From DATKEJ01 sp963768715 (GTDB lineage Bacteria; Bacteroidota; Rhodothermia; Rhodothermales; DATKEJ01), in the NCBI GenBank assembly GCA_963768715.1, contig CAVYJC010000003.1, positions 444,504 through 508,503 of the forward strand: a stretch of 64,000 nt of DNA. The letters run 5' to 3'. The notes under the pieces were generated by a model. It made no database searches. It had not been told where the DNA came from and was given only the letters and a program-made list of their open reading frames with translations. Positions 53,583-61,922 of the stretch are shown here, piece by piece. Every line of letters starts with the position of its first letter. Position 1 is the first letter of the stretch. A program made the position numbers and the translations under genes.

Positions 53583-54655
53583 CGGGAGGCTATTTGCTTC
53601 CGCACTCCTGCAAAATCGGTGATCACCATATGACCCGAATCAGCGGCGGGTCGCACCTCCATGGCCTCTCTTGCCGATGCCTCGGATCCGTAGGCTGCCC
53701 AACCGCCGCCCATCGGTGAATGAATCGCTGGATCCTGCACGAACACTGCGTCATCCGAGCGGAGGAGCGTTCCAGGGTTTGCGGCATCGCTGACCCAGAC
53801 GCCAAACACGTTCTCCTCGTCTTCCACAGTCTCCTCGAGATACGAGGCGACGCACTCGATCGAGTCAAACTTGTAGACCTTTCCGGTCTTCATGACAACC
53901 TGAGTGGCATACCGAGCGTCGTCGATGGTCATGCGGCAGTACGCGCCATTGTCCGTGCCGAAGTGGAAAGGTTCCGGCGCCGGCGTGCAGCCCGCAACGA
54001 GGGCAATGAGGAGGACAGCGACCGCGGCCATTGTGGTGTTCGAAGGTTTTGAAACCGGAACGGCCTGCGGATAGGATTTGCTCGCCCTCTTCCGACCGGC
54101 CCACCAGATCCAGAGCCCCGTAAACAGAGAGGCAAAGACTATCCATCCACCGACATCCGGCCACGAGTGTGCCGTGAAGTTCAGGAGCTGTTTGCTTCCG
54201 ATCAGAGGCGGCTGGTAAAACATGCCCGGGACCTTGATGGCGGCGTGCTCGAGATCGAGGTCGTGGCCGTAGTCGTATTCCCACAACCAGAAATCGATGA
54301 GTCCTGCGAGCGCCAGGGCGAGGAAGACGGACAGCCAGGCGGTGAGCATCCAGCGCTTTCCGGACGCGGCCGTTGCCAGCGCAAGCGCGATGATGAATGC
54401 GATCGCCCAGGGCATGATTCGCAATTCGGGAATCGCATCCGGCTCGATGCGTTTCATCCCGATGTAGTGGTTGAGGTTGTTGATGCTGCGGAGGTTGAAC
54501 TCACGGATGCCCCTGACGTCGGTCAGGGTGATGTGCAATCCAAGCCCCTCTGGATACTGAGGCGCCTCCAGTGTAATTCGCCAGAGCGGGGTGAAATACA
54601 GGATGACGAGCGCCAGGCCGGCAGCGGCGATTATGATGCGATGGCGTTTGGTCAT
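53579..54655 (-). CDS. nosL: membrane protein fused to NosL
   Basis: 358 residues from ATG 54655 (MTKRHRIIIAAAGLALVILY). Residues 1-205 are a membrane protein with four helices of the kind encoded next to nosZ in clade II clusters (IREFNLRSINNLNHYIGMKR, FWLWEYDYGHDLDLEHAAIK). Residues from about 209 are NosL: MAAVAVLLIALVAGC looks like an internal lipoprotein signal (Cys223), followed by FHFGTDNGAYCRMTIDDARY and DAVFVQDPAIHSPMGGGWAA. NosL delivers Cu(I) to NosZ. In most genomes these are two genes; here no stop separates them. The Cys one turn before AYCRM in many relatives is Gly here. Confidence 0.8.
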   Translation of the reverse strand: MTKRHRIIIAAAGLALVILYFTPLWRITLEAPQYPEGLGLHITLTDVRGIREFNLRSINNLNHYIGMKRIEPDAIPELRIMPWAIAFIIALALATAASGKRWMLTAWLSVFLALALAGLIDFWLWEYDYGHDLDLEHAAIKVPGMFYQPPLIGSKQLLNFTAHSWPDVGGWIVFASLFTGLWIWWAGRKRASKSYPQAVPVSKPSNTTMAAVAVLLIALVAGCTPAPEPFHFGTDNGAYCRMTIDDARYATQVVMKTGKVYKFDSIECVASYLEETVEDEENVFGVWVSDAANPGTLLRSDDAVFVQDPAIHSPMGGGWAAYGSEASAREAMEVRPAADSGHMVITDFAGVRKQIASR

Positions 54656-54738
54656 TTCAGTTCTCGGCGGGTTTTCGCGCGACCGGGAGCGGGGCCGGCG
54701 TTCGGCCGGACCCCACCCCACCCCGGTCAGCTGATTCA

Positions 54739-56691
54739 TCAGTTGCCTGTATGGAAGGAAAGTGCCGTGCCGGCTCCACGCGGCGAGACGCGGACGTACC
54801 CCTGCATCTCCTGGTGCAGCGCCGAACAGAAGTCCGTGCAGTAGAACGGATAGACGCCCACGGCCTGCGGCTTCCATACCAGTGTCCGCGTGTCTCCCGG
54901 CATGATCAGAATCTCGGAAGTGTGTGCTCCAATCACCGCAAAACCGTGCGGCACGTCCCAGTCCTGCTCAAGGTTCGTCACATGGAAGTGGACCGTGTCG
55001 CCCAACTTGACGCCCTCGATGTTGTCGGGATTGAAGTGGCTGCGGATCGCCGTCATATAGACGTGCACGTCGTCGCCCTTACGCTCGACGCGGGCTTCTC
55101 CCTCATTCAGTGTCCGGTACGGATTCGGATTGTCCTCGAGACGATAGATCTGTACCTGATTCTCCTTCACGAGGTTGGCGTCGATGGCCTGCGCGTAGTG
55201 CGGCTCGCCCATGGTGGGGAAGTCGAGGAGCAGGCGCATCTTGTCGCCCGAGATGTCGATGAGCTGAGCCGACTGCGCGAGCTCCGGACCGGTCGGCAGA
55301 TAACGATCTTTCGTCATCTTGTTCAGCGCCAACAGGTATTGACCCGCAGGCTTCCTGGTGTCGCCGCCCGGAATCATCACGTGTCCGACCGAATAGTAGA
55401 CGGGAATCCGATCCACGACCTGCCACGTCCCGATCTGCCACTTCACGATCTCCGATGAGAGGAACGCCGTGGTATAGGCGAACCCTTTGCCGTCGAATTC
55501 TGTGTGGAGCGGCCCCAAGCCGCAATTTTCGACCTCGCCCGCGATCACGGCATCGTAGCGGAGCACGGGGATGCCGTCAACTTCACCCTCGAAATCTTTG
55601 TTTTCGATGGCCGCCAGCATCTTTGTGAACGAGTGGACCGGAAGGACCGTCGCGAGCTTCCCACCGCCGACGATGTATTCCCCGGTGGGATCAACGTCGA
55701 CGCCGTGCGGCGATTTCGGTGTCGGAAGGAAATAGACCAGTCCCTCGCACGCGGCCGGAAAGATCATCTTCGAACCGTGGAGGGTTTCCGTGGTGGCCAG
55801 GCCGCCCGGCTGTTTGATGTTGTGGGCGTACGAGGCCTCCCAGTTCTCGAACTTGCCGTCCGCGACGCACTCTTCGGCGCGCTTCCAGTTGACCGCGGCG
55901 ATGAAATCCTTGTCACGTTGCGAAGCATTAACCTCCTTGAGCGTGTTGGCCTGCTCGACGTTGTAGGTCGAAAAGAACGCCCACCCATGCGAAGGACCCT
56001 TGCCGGCGTGAGAAACATCGTAGTCGAAGCCCGGCACCATGATCTGGAAGGCAACGTCCATGTGACCGGGATCATCCGCGCGAATGAACGAGATCGTGCC
56101 TTTGAACTCCTTCTTGTAATCCTCGATAGACACGTCCTTCTGGGGAATCGGCACGCTGAAGCGCGTTGCCGACACGAGGTACTCTGAGTTTTGCGTGATG
56201 AACGGAGAGGCGTGGTTCCCCGCCGACAGCGGGATCTCCAGGATCTCGGCCGTCTCGAAGTTCTTCAGATCGATCCGGGCGATCCGCGGCGTATTGTTGG
56301 CGTTGATGAAGAGCCAGCGACCGTCGAGTTCGCCGTCTGTCTGAGAGAGCTCCGTGTGGTGCGCGTCGTCCCACGGAATGTAGCCCCAGGACGTATTGAG
56401 CATCGGCTTGGTCTCTTCGTCGTAGCCCCATCCGTTCTCGGGGTGCTGCGAGAAAACGGCAATCGTCTTGATCAGGCGGCCTGAGGGCAGGCCATAGACG
56501 GTAACGTTGCCCGAGAAGCCGCCGGACAAGAACGCGTAGTATGCGTCATAACTGCCCGGCGCCACATACACTTTGGAAGCTGCGTCCGAAGACCCGGCCT
56601 GTTCTGCCGTTCGGCATGACATGGCGATTGCGCCGATCACGACGACCGATGTGAGCGCAACGATGATGCGATTTCGTGTGCTGCGTTTCAT
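54739..56691 (-). CDS. nosZ: nitrous oxide reductase NosZ, clade II (Sec type)
   Basis: 650 residues. The N-terminus is a Sec or lipoprotein signal without twin arginine (MKRSTRNRIIVALTSVVVIG-AIAMSC), the mark of clade II. The propeller carries CuZ ligands (DDAHHTELSQTDG, DVSHAGKGPSHGWAF, KSPHGVDVDPTGEYI, FDGKGFAYTTAF) and the C-terminal cupredoxin has the CuA set CTDFCSALHQEMQG. Reduces N2O to N2 with electrons from a cytochrome c. Normal length. Confidence 0.97.
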   Translation of the reverse strand: MKRSTRNRIIVALTSVVVIGAIAMSCRTAEQAGSSDAASKVYVAPGSYDAYYAFLSGGFSGNVTVYGLPSGRLIKTIAVFSQHPENGWGYDEETKPMLNTSWGYIPWDDAHHTELSQTDGELDGRWLFINANNTPRIARIDLKNFETAEILEIPLSAGNHASPFITQNSEYLVSATRFSVPIPQKDVSIEDYKKEFKGTISFIRADDPGHMDVAFQIMVPGFDYDVSHAGKGPSHGWAFFSTYNVEQANTLKEVNASQRDKDFIAAVNWKRAEECVADGKFENWEASYAHNIKQPGGLATTETLHGSKMIFPAACEGLVYFLPTPKSPHGVDVDPTGEYIVGGGKLATVLPVHSFTKMLAAIENKDFEGEVDGIPVLRYDAVIAGEVENCGLGPLHTEFDGKGFAYTTAFLSSEIVKWQIGTWQVVDRIPVYYSVGHVMIPGGDTRKPAGQYLLALNKMTKDRYLPTGPELAQSAQLIDISGDKMRLLLDFPTMGEPHYAQAIDANLVKENQVQIYRLEDNPNPYRTLNEGEARVERKGDDVHVYMTAIRSHFNPDNIEGVKLGDTVHFHVTNLEQDWDVPHGFAVIGAHTSEILIMPGDTRTLVWKPQAVGVYPFYCTDFCSALHQEMQGYVRVSPRGAGTALSFHTGN

Positions 56692-56720
56692 GATATCTGC
56701 TTGTATTGATAGTTCAGGAT

Positions 56721-57167
56721 TTATTGGGTCGGCGCCTGCTGTCGCAGGTATTCCAGCACGGCGCGCGCTTCGTCTTCGGTCAGGTGCTGGTTAGCCATCG
56801 GCGTCATGAACTGAGCGAAGAGCGCCTTCGCCTCGGGATGCTTCTGAATCATCTCTTCCGGATTCAGAATCATGTTCATGATGTAAGCGGGCGTCCGCCG
56901 CGTCGTGACGTCACCCAGTGCAGGTCCGACATAGCGCTCGTCGATCTTGTGGCAGGCCGAACATTTCGTCGTGAAGGTTTCGAGTCCGGTCTTTGCCAGC
57001 ACCGGATCAATCGGACCGACCTCGAAAGGCGAAACCGGTCCGATGCCATTCTCGAGCTGTTCAGCCGACAGCCCGTTTTCGGCGGCCGGGCCGGCTTGCT
57101 GCCCTTGCTGGGCCTCTCCTCCGCAGGCTGCCAGGAAAATCGATAGAATCAAAATTGTCGTCTTCAT
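56721..57167 (-). CDS. nosC: lipoprotein cytochrome c of the nos cluster (NosC)
   Basis: 148 residues from ATG 57167 (MKTTILILSIFLAAC, lipobox LAAC). One haem motif CSACHK and a distal Met in FMTPMANQHLTEDEARAVLE. Such monohaem cytochromes in clade II clusters hand electrons to NosZ. 30 bases upstream of nosZ. Confidence 0.85.
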   Translation of the reverse strand: MKTTILILSIFLAACGGEAQQGQQAGPAAENGLSAEQLENGIGPVSPFEVGPIDPVLAKTGLETFTTKCSACHKIDERYVGPALGDVTTRRTPAYIMNMILNPEEMIQKHPEAKALFAQFMTPMANQHLTEDEARAVLEYLRQQAPTQ

Positions 57168-57183
57168 TAGGATAAAAGAGTAT

Positions 57184-57200
57184 TTAGTCCGAAATAGATT
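57184..57200 (-). promoter_or_regulatory. motif shared by the nosC and rrf2 upstream regions
   Basis: GTCCGAAATA (plus strand, 57187-57196) lies 20 bases before the nosC start and inside the end region of rrf2's gene. The identical 10 bases occur before rrf2 (57669-57678). Could be a -7 element (TATTTCGGAC on the coding strand) or an Rrf2 operator. Confidence 0.35.
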
Positions 57201-57211
57201 CAAAAAAAGGG

Positions 57212-57643
57212 TCAATTAGCTGTCAGGCGAAATCCGGAGGCCTCGGTCTTTCGGGCGAGCTCGGCCAGCGACGTTTCTTCCATCATTTTGCAGAATCGCG
57301 ACCGGATCTCGGTCCATGCCTCGTGCATGGGGCAAGGCGCTTGTTCACCGCAGCCGGGAAGTCCGAGTGCGCAGCTGTCGAACACCTTGCTTCCGTCTAT
57401 GGCGAGCACGATGTCATTCAGCACAATCTTGGAAGCCGGTCTGGCGAGTTTTACTCCCCCACTCGGTCCGCGAAGAGACACAAGAATGCTCTCCGTCACC
57501 AGCAGCTGGAGGATCTTCGCCAGGAACGTATGCGAAACGCGAAGCGCGCTGCTGATTTCCCGGACGGGCACGTAGTGATCCCCCGACGCCTTCGCGAGGT
57601 GAATCGAAGCCCGGATTCCGTACTGACAAGCACTCGACAACAT
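57212..57643 (-). CDS. Rrf2-family Fe-S regulator
   Basis: 143 residues: winged helix (MLSSACQYGIRASIHLAKAS, VSHTFLAKILQLLVTESILV, RGPSGGVKLARP) and three cysteines in CALGLPGCGEQAPC (spacing 6 and 5), which hold an Fe-S cluster in IscR, RsrR and NsrR relatives. First gene of the nos operon, so it probably senses NO, O2 or redox state and controls nos expression and its own. Confidence 0.88.
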   Translation of the reverse strand: MLSSACQYGIRASIHLAKASGDHYVPVREISSALRVSHTFLAKILQLLVTESILVSLRGPSGGVKLARPASKIVLNDIVLAIDGSKVFDSCALGLPGCGEQAPCPMHEAWTEIRSRFCKMMEETSLAELARKTEASGFRLTAN

Positions 57644-57659
57644 CGATAAACAGATTAAA

Positions 57660-57700
57660 GAGTCGCTTGTCCGAAATATACGGCACGGACACTTGCCGCA
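57660..57700 (-). promoter_or_regulatory. probable rrf2-nos promoter region
   Basis: On the minus strand TATATTTC (close to the Bacteroidota -7 consensus TAnnTTTG) is preceded 18 bases upstream by TTG. It lies 26-35 bases before the rrf2 start and contains the shared GTCCGAAATA motif. Prediction from sequence only. Confidence 0.35.
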
Positions 57701-57977
57701 ATTTGCCGGTCAATCTTCGCAGCGAGAAGGATTGATCAAGATCGGCTTCATATCGGTCATCGATGATCGGATACGGCGGGAGGGGCCTCGCACGGTTGAA
57801 ACCGTGATCGGGAGGTTTTCTTGTCGCCACCTACCCCACGCTGAAGCGCGGGGTGACCTCTGCAGCAAGACCTTAGCAGTCGACGATAGCGCGGGGTGTC
57901 GTCGCGTCGGCCTGCCCGTCCGTGGAGTGCCGGCAGTCGAACCGAATGGTGGCGGGGGAATGTCCGCCAACGCAGTC
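57701..57977. other. gap with palindromes
   Basis: Between two leftward genes. Contains a perfect palindrome CACGGTT-GA-AACCGTG (57791-57806) and a near-perfect hairpin CCCCACGC-TGAA-GCGCGGGG (57834-57853), either of which could end the hydroxylase transcript, and a GATC-rich stretch at 57730-57774 with weak 7-base period. No gene is supported. Confidence 0.5.
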
Positions 57978-58985
57978 TTAGTCGTAGGTCACCTTCCTCT
58001 TCCAGTCGCGGGTCTTCAGCGATCCTCTCAATCGCTTGGTGCTCAGCTCCATTGAGCGCGTGAGATCGTACACGGTCCCCTTCCGGTTCATCCAGTTGTC
58101 GCTCACCCCGACCTCCTCATTGATGCGATCACCCTTGTAGTACGAACCGAATATCCGGTCCCAGATGATGAAGAGATTCGCATAGTTGCGGTCCCAGTGC
58201 TCCTCTTCGGGCGAGTGATGTATCCGGTGGTCGATGGGCGAGACAAACACCCACCGGCCGATCCATCCCCAGCGCCAGTCGACCATCGAATGTTGAACTT
58301 TTTCCACGAAGGAAATCACGAGACTGATCGTCAGGAAGGTCTCGAGTGGCACCCCGAGAACAGCCATCACGCAGGCAAGGCCGATGTAGTCAAAGGTTGC
58401 CTCGAGGGGATGCAGCCGGTTCCCCGTAATGATCGTGAAGGAGGTTGCCGAATGGTGAAACTTGTGAATCTCCCAGAGGAAGTGGAACGCATGCATGCCC
58501 CGGTGTATCCAGTAACGAAGGAAGTCGACGACCACCAGGTAGACGAAGATTTGAGCGAGCGGATGACCGAAGAATGTGATAAGAGAACCGCTGAAGAATT
58601 TCTTCGCCGCGTACCGGGCGGCCTGTGGGGCGCCAAGCGCAAAGAACCCCGCGAAGATGAAGCCCATGCCGAGCGTGTAAACGATGCCGATCAGAAGATC
58701 GCTCCGGACCGACCTGTCGAAATGAAGGAAGTGGTATATGGCCGTCCGATGCCAATCGAGCACAAACAACTCCCCGACCAAACAGGTCGCCACCATTCCG
58801 AGATTCCACATCATCGCCTCGGATCGCAGTCGTTCCATAACTTGCGCTGCCGTAGGAACGAAGCCGACCGAAAGGAGAAGGAAGAATCCGACAACTGGAA
58901 GTGCGACCAGCAGGATCATCGTCTTGCTCCAACCCTGCATCAAGCCCACCAGGTTCGTTTGCTCTGTGTGGCGGACGATATCCAA
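57978..58985 (-). CDS. sterol desaturase/fatty-acid hydroxylase family membrane protein
   Basis: 335 residues with about five helices and the di-iron histidine boxes: HRGMH (WIHRGMHAFHFLWEIHKFHH gives the first two) and HRIHH (SPIDHRIHHSPEEEHWDRNY). Carries out O2-dependent hydroxylation of a lipid or carotenoid. Transcribed alone. Normal length. Confidence 0.88.
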   Translation of the reverse strand: MDIVRHTEQTNLVGLMQGWSKTMILLVALPVVGFFLLLSVGFVPTAAQVMERLRSEAMMWNLGMVATCLVGELFVLDWHRTAIYHFLHFDRSVRSDLLIGIVYTLGMGFIFAGFFALGAPQAARYAAKKFFSGSLITFFGHPLAQIFVYLVVVDFLRYWIHRGMHAFHFLWEIHKFHHSATSFTIITGNRLHPLEATFDYIGLACVMAVLGVPLETFLTISLVISFVEKVQHSMVDWRWGWIGRWVFVSPIDHRIHHSPEEEHWDRNYANLFIIWDRIFGSYYKGDRINEEVGVSDNWMNRKGTVYDLTRSMELSTKRLRGSLKTRDWKRKVTYD

Positions 58986-59224
58986 TTGACGTGGAAGGCT
59001 AGTTTGAGATTGGACCGCTCTGTGTCAGTCCCTCGAGGCTGTGGTGACCAACGGGATCCAGTCACAAAGATGCGAATCGCAGGTGCGAAGTGTCAAGGAG
59101 CCGCCGTTTGCGATAGTCGCCGGCAAGTCCGAATCTTCGAACGTCACCGAAATCCACAATAGGATGGGTCGGTGCAACTTCCGCGACGCGGTCAACCGAC
59201 TTTGCCATTCTTTCGCCGACACCT

Positions 59225-60191
59225 ATGCGTGAGCCCCGATCGAGACGACTGAACAAGGAACTTCTCGCCGCCATGGGCGCGAAGTTCGAGACCGCCCATA
59301 AGCAGACGGCCGAAGCCTTCAGGGCGCGCACTGGAGACAATCCGAGAGACGTCGAGGCATTCGTAGGTCTGGCAGATACCGAGGTCCTTCTCTATGTATT
59401 CGCCTACTCGTCGCGTGAAGAGACGATACCGGCGGCACGGGCGGCGTTCAGCAACGCGGCGACATTGGGTGCTTCGAACTCCGACGTCAGCCGATTGTCA
59501 GGCGTCCTGCGTTTTCTCGATTGGCATTGGAAGGGCGCCGAAGACTCGTTTCTCGACGCGATCCGACGCGATCCGGGCAATCTCAGCGCACGCCACTGGT
59601 ATTCATTGTATCTCGTCGCCATGGGTCGATTTGACGAAGCCATGGCCCAGTCCGACGAGATCATGAAGCTGGATCCCGAAGAAGACTATCTAGTGGGTAG
59701 AGGATCGCTTCTATACTTTCAGCATCGATTTGCCGAGCTGAAGGAGCTCATGCACAAGGCGATCGCGAAGGATCCATGCCGTTCCCTGGGGATATGACTG
59801 GCTTGGGATGGCCTACAACGGGCTCGAAGAGCATGACGACGCCATCAGAACCTACACAACGGCATTCGAGCTATCCGACGGCACGGCCGAGGTTGGCGCC
59901 GGATTGGGACATGCGCTCGGACTGGCCGGAGAGACCGACCTCGCAAAGCAGATGGCGAACTATTACGCATCGATTGCGCAAAATCGGTATGTACCGCCCG
60001 TTCAAAGGGCATACATCCATATCGGAATCGGGGAGTACGATGAAGCGATCAGGCTGCTGGAGCGGGCGTTTGCTGAAAACTCCTGGTTTCTCTGTTTCGC
60101 GAAGGTCGAGCCGTGGTTGGATCCGCTGAGGGACGACCCTCGATTCACGGATATCGTGCGGCGGATGGGGTTTCCGATTATCGCGGATTGA
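59225..60191 (+). pseudogene. TPR protein with one frameshift
   Basis: From ATG 59225 helices of TPR type (NPRDVEAFVGLADTEVLLYV, SARHWYSLYLVAMGRFDEAM, LLYFQHRFAELKELMHKAIA). At about 59780 the frame ends (CRSLGI stop); read one base over it continues VPWGYDWLGMAYNGLEEHDD and AFELSDGTAEVGAGLGHALG to TGA 60189-60191. The last 50 residues (YDEAIRLLERAFAENSWFLC, DDPRFTDIVRRMG) are typical of TPR tails on CadC-like or kinase regulators. The usual N-terminal DNA-binding or kinase part is missing, and the gap 58986-59224 holds none. Confidence 0.65.
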
Positions 60192-60329
60192 CTACAGAAT
60201 CCCGGCAATCCTCGAGAAGCGGATCGAGCTCACCGACGTGGTCCGCGGCAACAGCAGCCGGGTCCGCCAAATCGGATGCTCGATTTCAATTACATTGAGC
60301 TACCCTCCCAACAACTAACCGAGAAGACG

Positions 60330-61127
60330 ATGATCTCTAAATCACATCTCCTCCGAGCGACTTCCGTACTGGCCCTGATCCTTCTTGCGGCGCCGTCCGT
60401 GCGTGCTCAGGCCGATTCCACCATGTATCTGGCAGTGGACTGCATGAAATCGACGTCGCCGGATTACGGCACCGTCGAACGCGAGATCTGGCAACCGATG
60501 CACCAGGAGTTGGTCGATCAAGGGAAAAAGCTATCCTGGGCGCTCTTTTCCGTAGAGTACGGCTCACGCGCCGAATGCGACTACTACACCGTCAACCGAT
60601 ACATGGGTGCTGCCGCCTTGGACAGTCGCTACGATGATCTCGGGTCGATCTTCAAGAAAGTGCATCCCGAGGCGAACATTGGGGAAGCCTTTGCACGAAC
60701 CGATGCGTCGAGGAAGGTCGTCTGGACACAGCTCTACGCCGTCGTCGGGGGAATACCTCCAAAATCTTTCAAGTACGTTCACGTGAACCGGATGCTCGCC
60801 GCCGACGGAGAAGCCTACGTGAAGCAGGAGATGACGATGTTCAAACCTGTGCATGAGGCGCTCATAGCGGACAGCGTCACAACCGGATGGCTGGTCTATC
60901 GGCTCATCAGTCCGGTTGGCTCCGCCATGGGTTACAATTTTGGCACCGTCGACTTTGCCGACCACGCGGGTCCGATCCCGTTCGGCTGGTACGTAAAAAA
61001 GGCTCATCCAGATGTCGACAGGCAGGCGTTCTTCGAGCAGGTTCAAAAGGCGCGGGAGCACGTCCTGGGCGAGACCTGGCGGCTGGTAGCCAGGACGAAG
61101 GATGCGGGAATGATGAATGGTGATTGA
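60330..61127 (+). CDS. secreted protein with two similar halves
   Basis: 265 residues from ATG 60330 (GAGAAG upstream). Signal peptide (MISKSHLLRATSVLALILLA to VRAQ). Two related halves: MYLAVDCMKSTSPDYGTVER-EIWQPMHQELVDQGKKL and YVHVNRMLAADGEAYVKQEM-TMFKPVHEALIADSVTT, each followed by a W-x-(L/V)-(F/Y) strand and a Y-x-x-G/F-x-T-V strand. This recalls two dimeric alpha/beta-barrel (EthD-like) units in tandem. Function unknown. Confidence 0.7.
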   Translation: MISKSHLLRATSVLALILLAAPSVRAQADSTMYLAVDCMKSTSPDYGTVEREIWQPMHQELVDQGKKLSWALFSVEYGSRAECDYYTVNRYMGAAALDSRYDDLGSIFKKVHPEANIGEAFARTDASRKVVWTQLYAVVGGIPPKSFKYVHVNRMLAADGEAYVKQEMTMFKPVHEALIADSVTTGWLVYRLISPVGSAMGYNFGTVDFADHAGPIPFGWYVKKAHPDVDRQAFFEQVQKAREHVLGETWRLVARTKDAGMMNGD

Positions 61128-61392
61128 TGGATGATGTTCGGTTCGGTGTTCCAGGCCGAAACCGGGTCACGCCGCCAACTGAGTCCACCCGGGCGTAAAC
61201 ACCCGGGCTATGACGGACTCGAGTAACGGCGTCAACCGCGGCCCGTTTGTAAGTCCCTGCGGGGCTCTCGACGGGTACCTCGCGAGCCACGGACTCTAAG
61301 ACTTGCAGACTCGAAGACTCGTTTGTCTGCTGCATCCCCTGGGCCAAATCGTACGTAATGCATGGAGCACGCAACGCCAGGAGACAAATACC
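61128..61392. repeat. gap with inverted repeat and TnnAAGAC octamers
   Basis: Two copies of the CACCCGGGC core (61187-61195, 61202-61210 approx.) and, at 61295-61321, three octamers TCTAAGAC, TTGCAGAC and a further TCGAAGAC-type unit, the same theme as at 14665 and (reversed) 35495. No gene seen. Confidence 0.65.
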
Positions 61393-61728
61393 ATGATGAT
61401 AGTAACGACACCCACAATCCCCGGTAAGCGGATCAAGATTACGCACGGATTGGTCAGAGGTAACACGATTCGGGCTCGTCACATCGGCAAAGACATCGGC
61501 GCGGCGCTCAAGAACCTCGTGGGCGGCGAGATCAAGGCGTACGGTGAACTATTGGAGCATAGTCGAGAAGAAGCGTTGCGACGCATGATGGACGACGCGG
61601 ACGAACTGGGAGCCAACGCAGTCGTTTCGGTTCGATTCGCCACCTCGGTCGTAATGGGCGGCGCCGCGGAGATGCTGGCCTACGGGACGGCGGTCACGGT
61701 CGAGGACGAAGCAACCGCCGGCAGCTAA
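61393..61728 (+). CDS. YbjQ-family (DUF74) protein
   Basis: 111 residues from ATG 61393. Family signature: ITHGLVRGNTIRARHIGKDI, GGEIKAYGELLEHSREEALR, ADELGANAVVSVRFATSVVM, EMLAYGTAVTVE. These pentameric proteins are described as heavy-metal-binding or YjfJ-like, but the role is not established. Length normal. Confidence 0.9.
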   Translation: MMIVTTPTIPGKRIKITHGLVRGNTIRARHIGKDIGAALKNLVGGEIKAYGELLEHSREEALRRMMDDADELGANAVVSVRFATSVVMGGAAEMLAYGTAVTVEDEATAGS

Positions 61729-61778
61729 GGCTTGACCTCGAAGAAAAGCGTCTCTCCCAATAGTCGCTGTGCATGCGG

Positions 61779-61808
61779 AAGTGCGACGCACCTTAAAGTG
61801 CGACGCAC
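61779..61808. repeat. two direct copies of AAGTGCGACGCAC
   Basis: A 13-base direct repeat at 61779-61791 and 61796-61808, 17 bases apart, just after the YbjQ gene. Part of a short dispersed repeat type. Nothing else is seen between 61729 and the terminator-like hairpin. Confidence 0.7.
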
Positions 61809-61897
61809 TCCCTCTAAAACTGTCACGCGTACGACCGCGACCAACCGCGCCAACGGCTCAGTCGAATCAATGGACGGGTCCTGTTCTTCGTTGAGGC

Positions 61898-61918
61898 GGG
61901 CAGGCCGGCGGCCTGCCC
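61898..61918. terminator. bidirectional terminator-like hairpin
   Basis: Perfect inverted repeat GGGCAGGCC-GGC-GGCCTGCCC between convergent genes (YbjQ on plus, beta-helix protein on minus). It is not followed by a U-run, so it may act as a processing or REP-like element instead. Confidence 0.5.
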
Positions 61919-61922
61919 CTAC

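Noticed and set aside
57693..58055. 120-codon plus-strand frame after rrf2
   Set aside because: Runs through palindromes and into the antisense of the hydroxylase gene; no recognisable domain.
58197..59162. 321-codon plus-strand frame
   Set aside because: Antisense to the hydroxylase with its three histidine boxes; highly charged shadow sequence.
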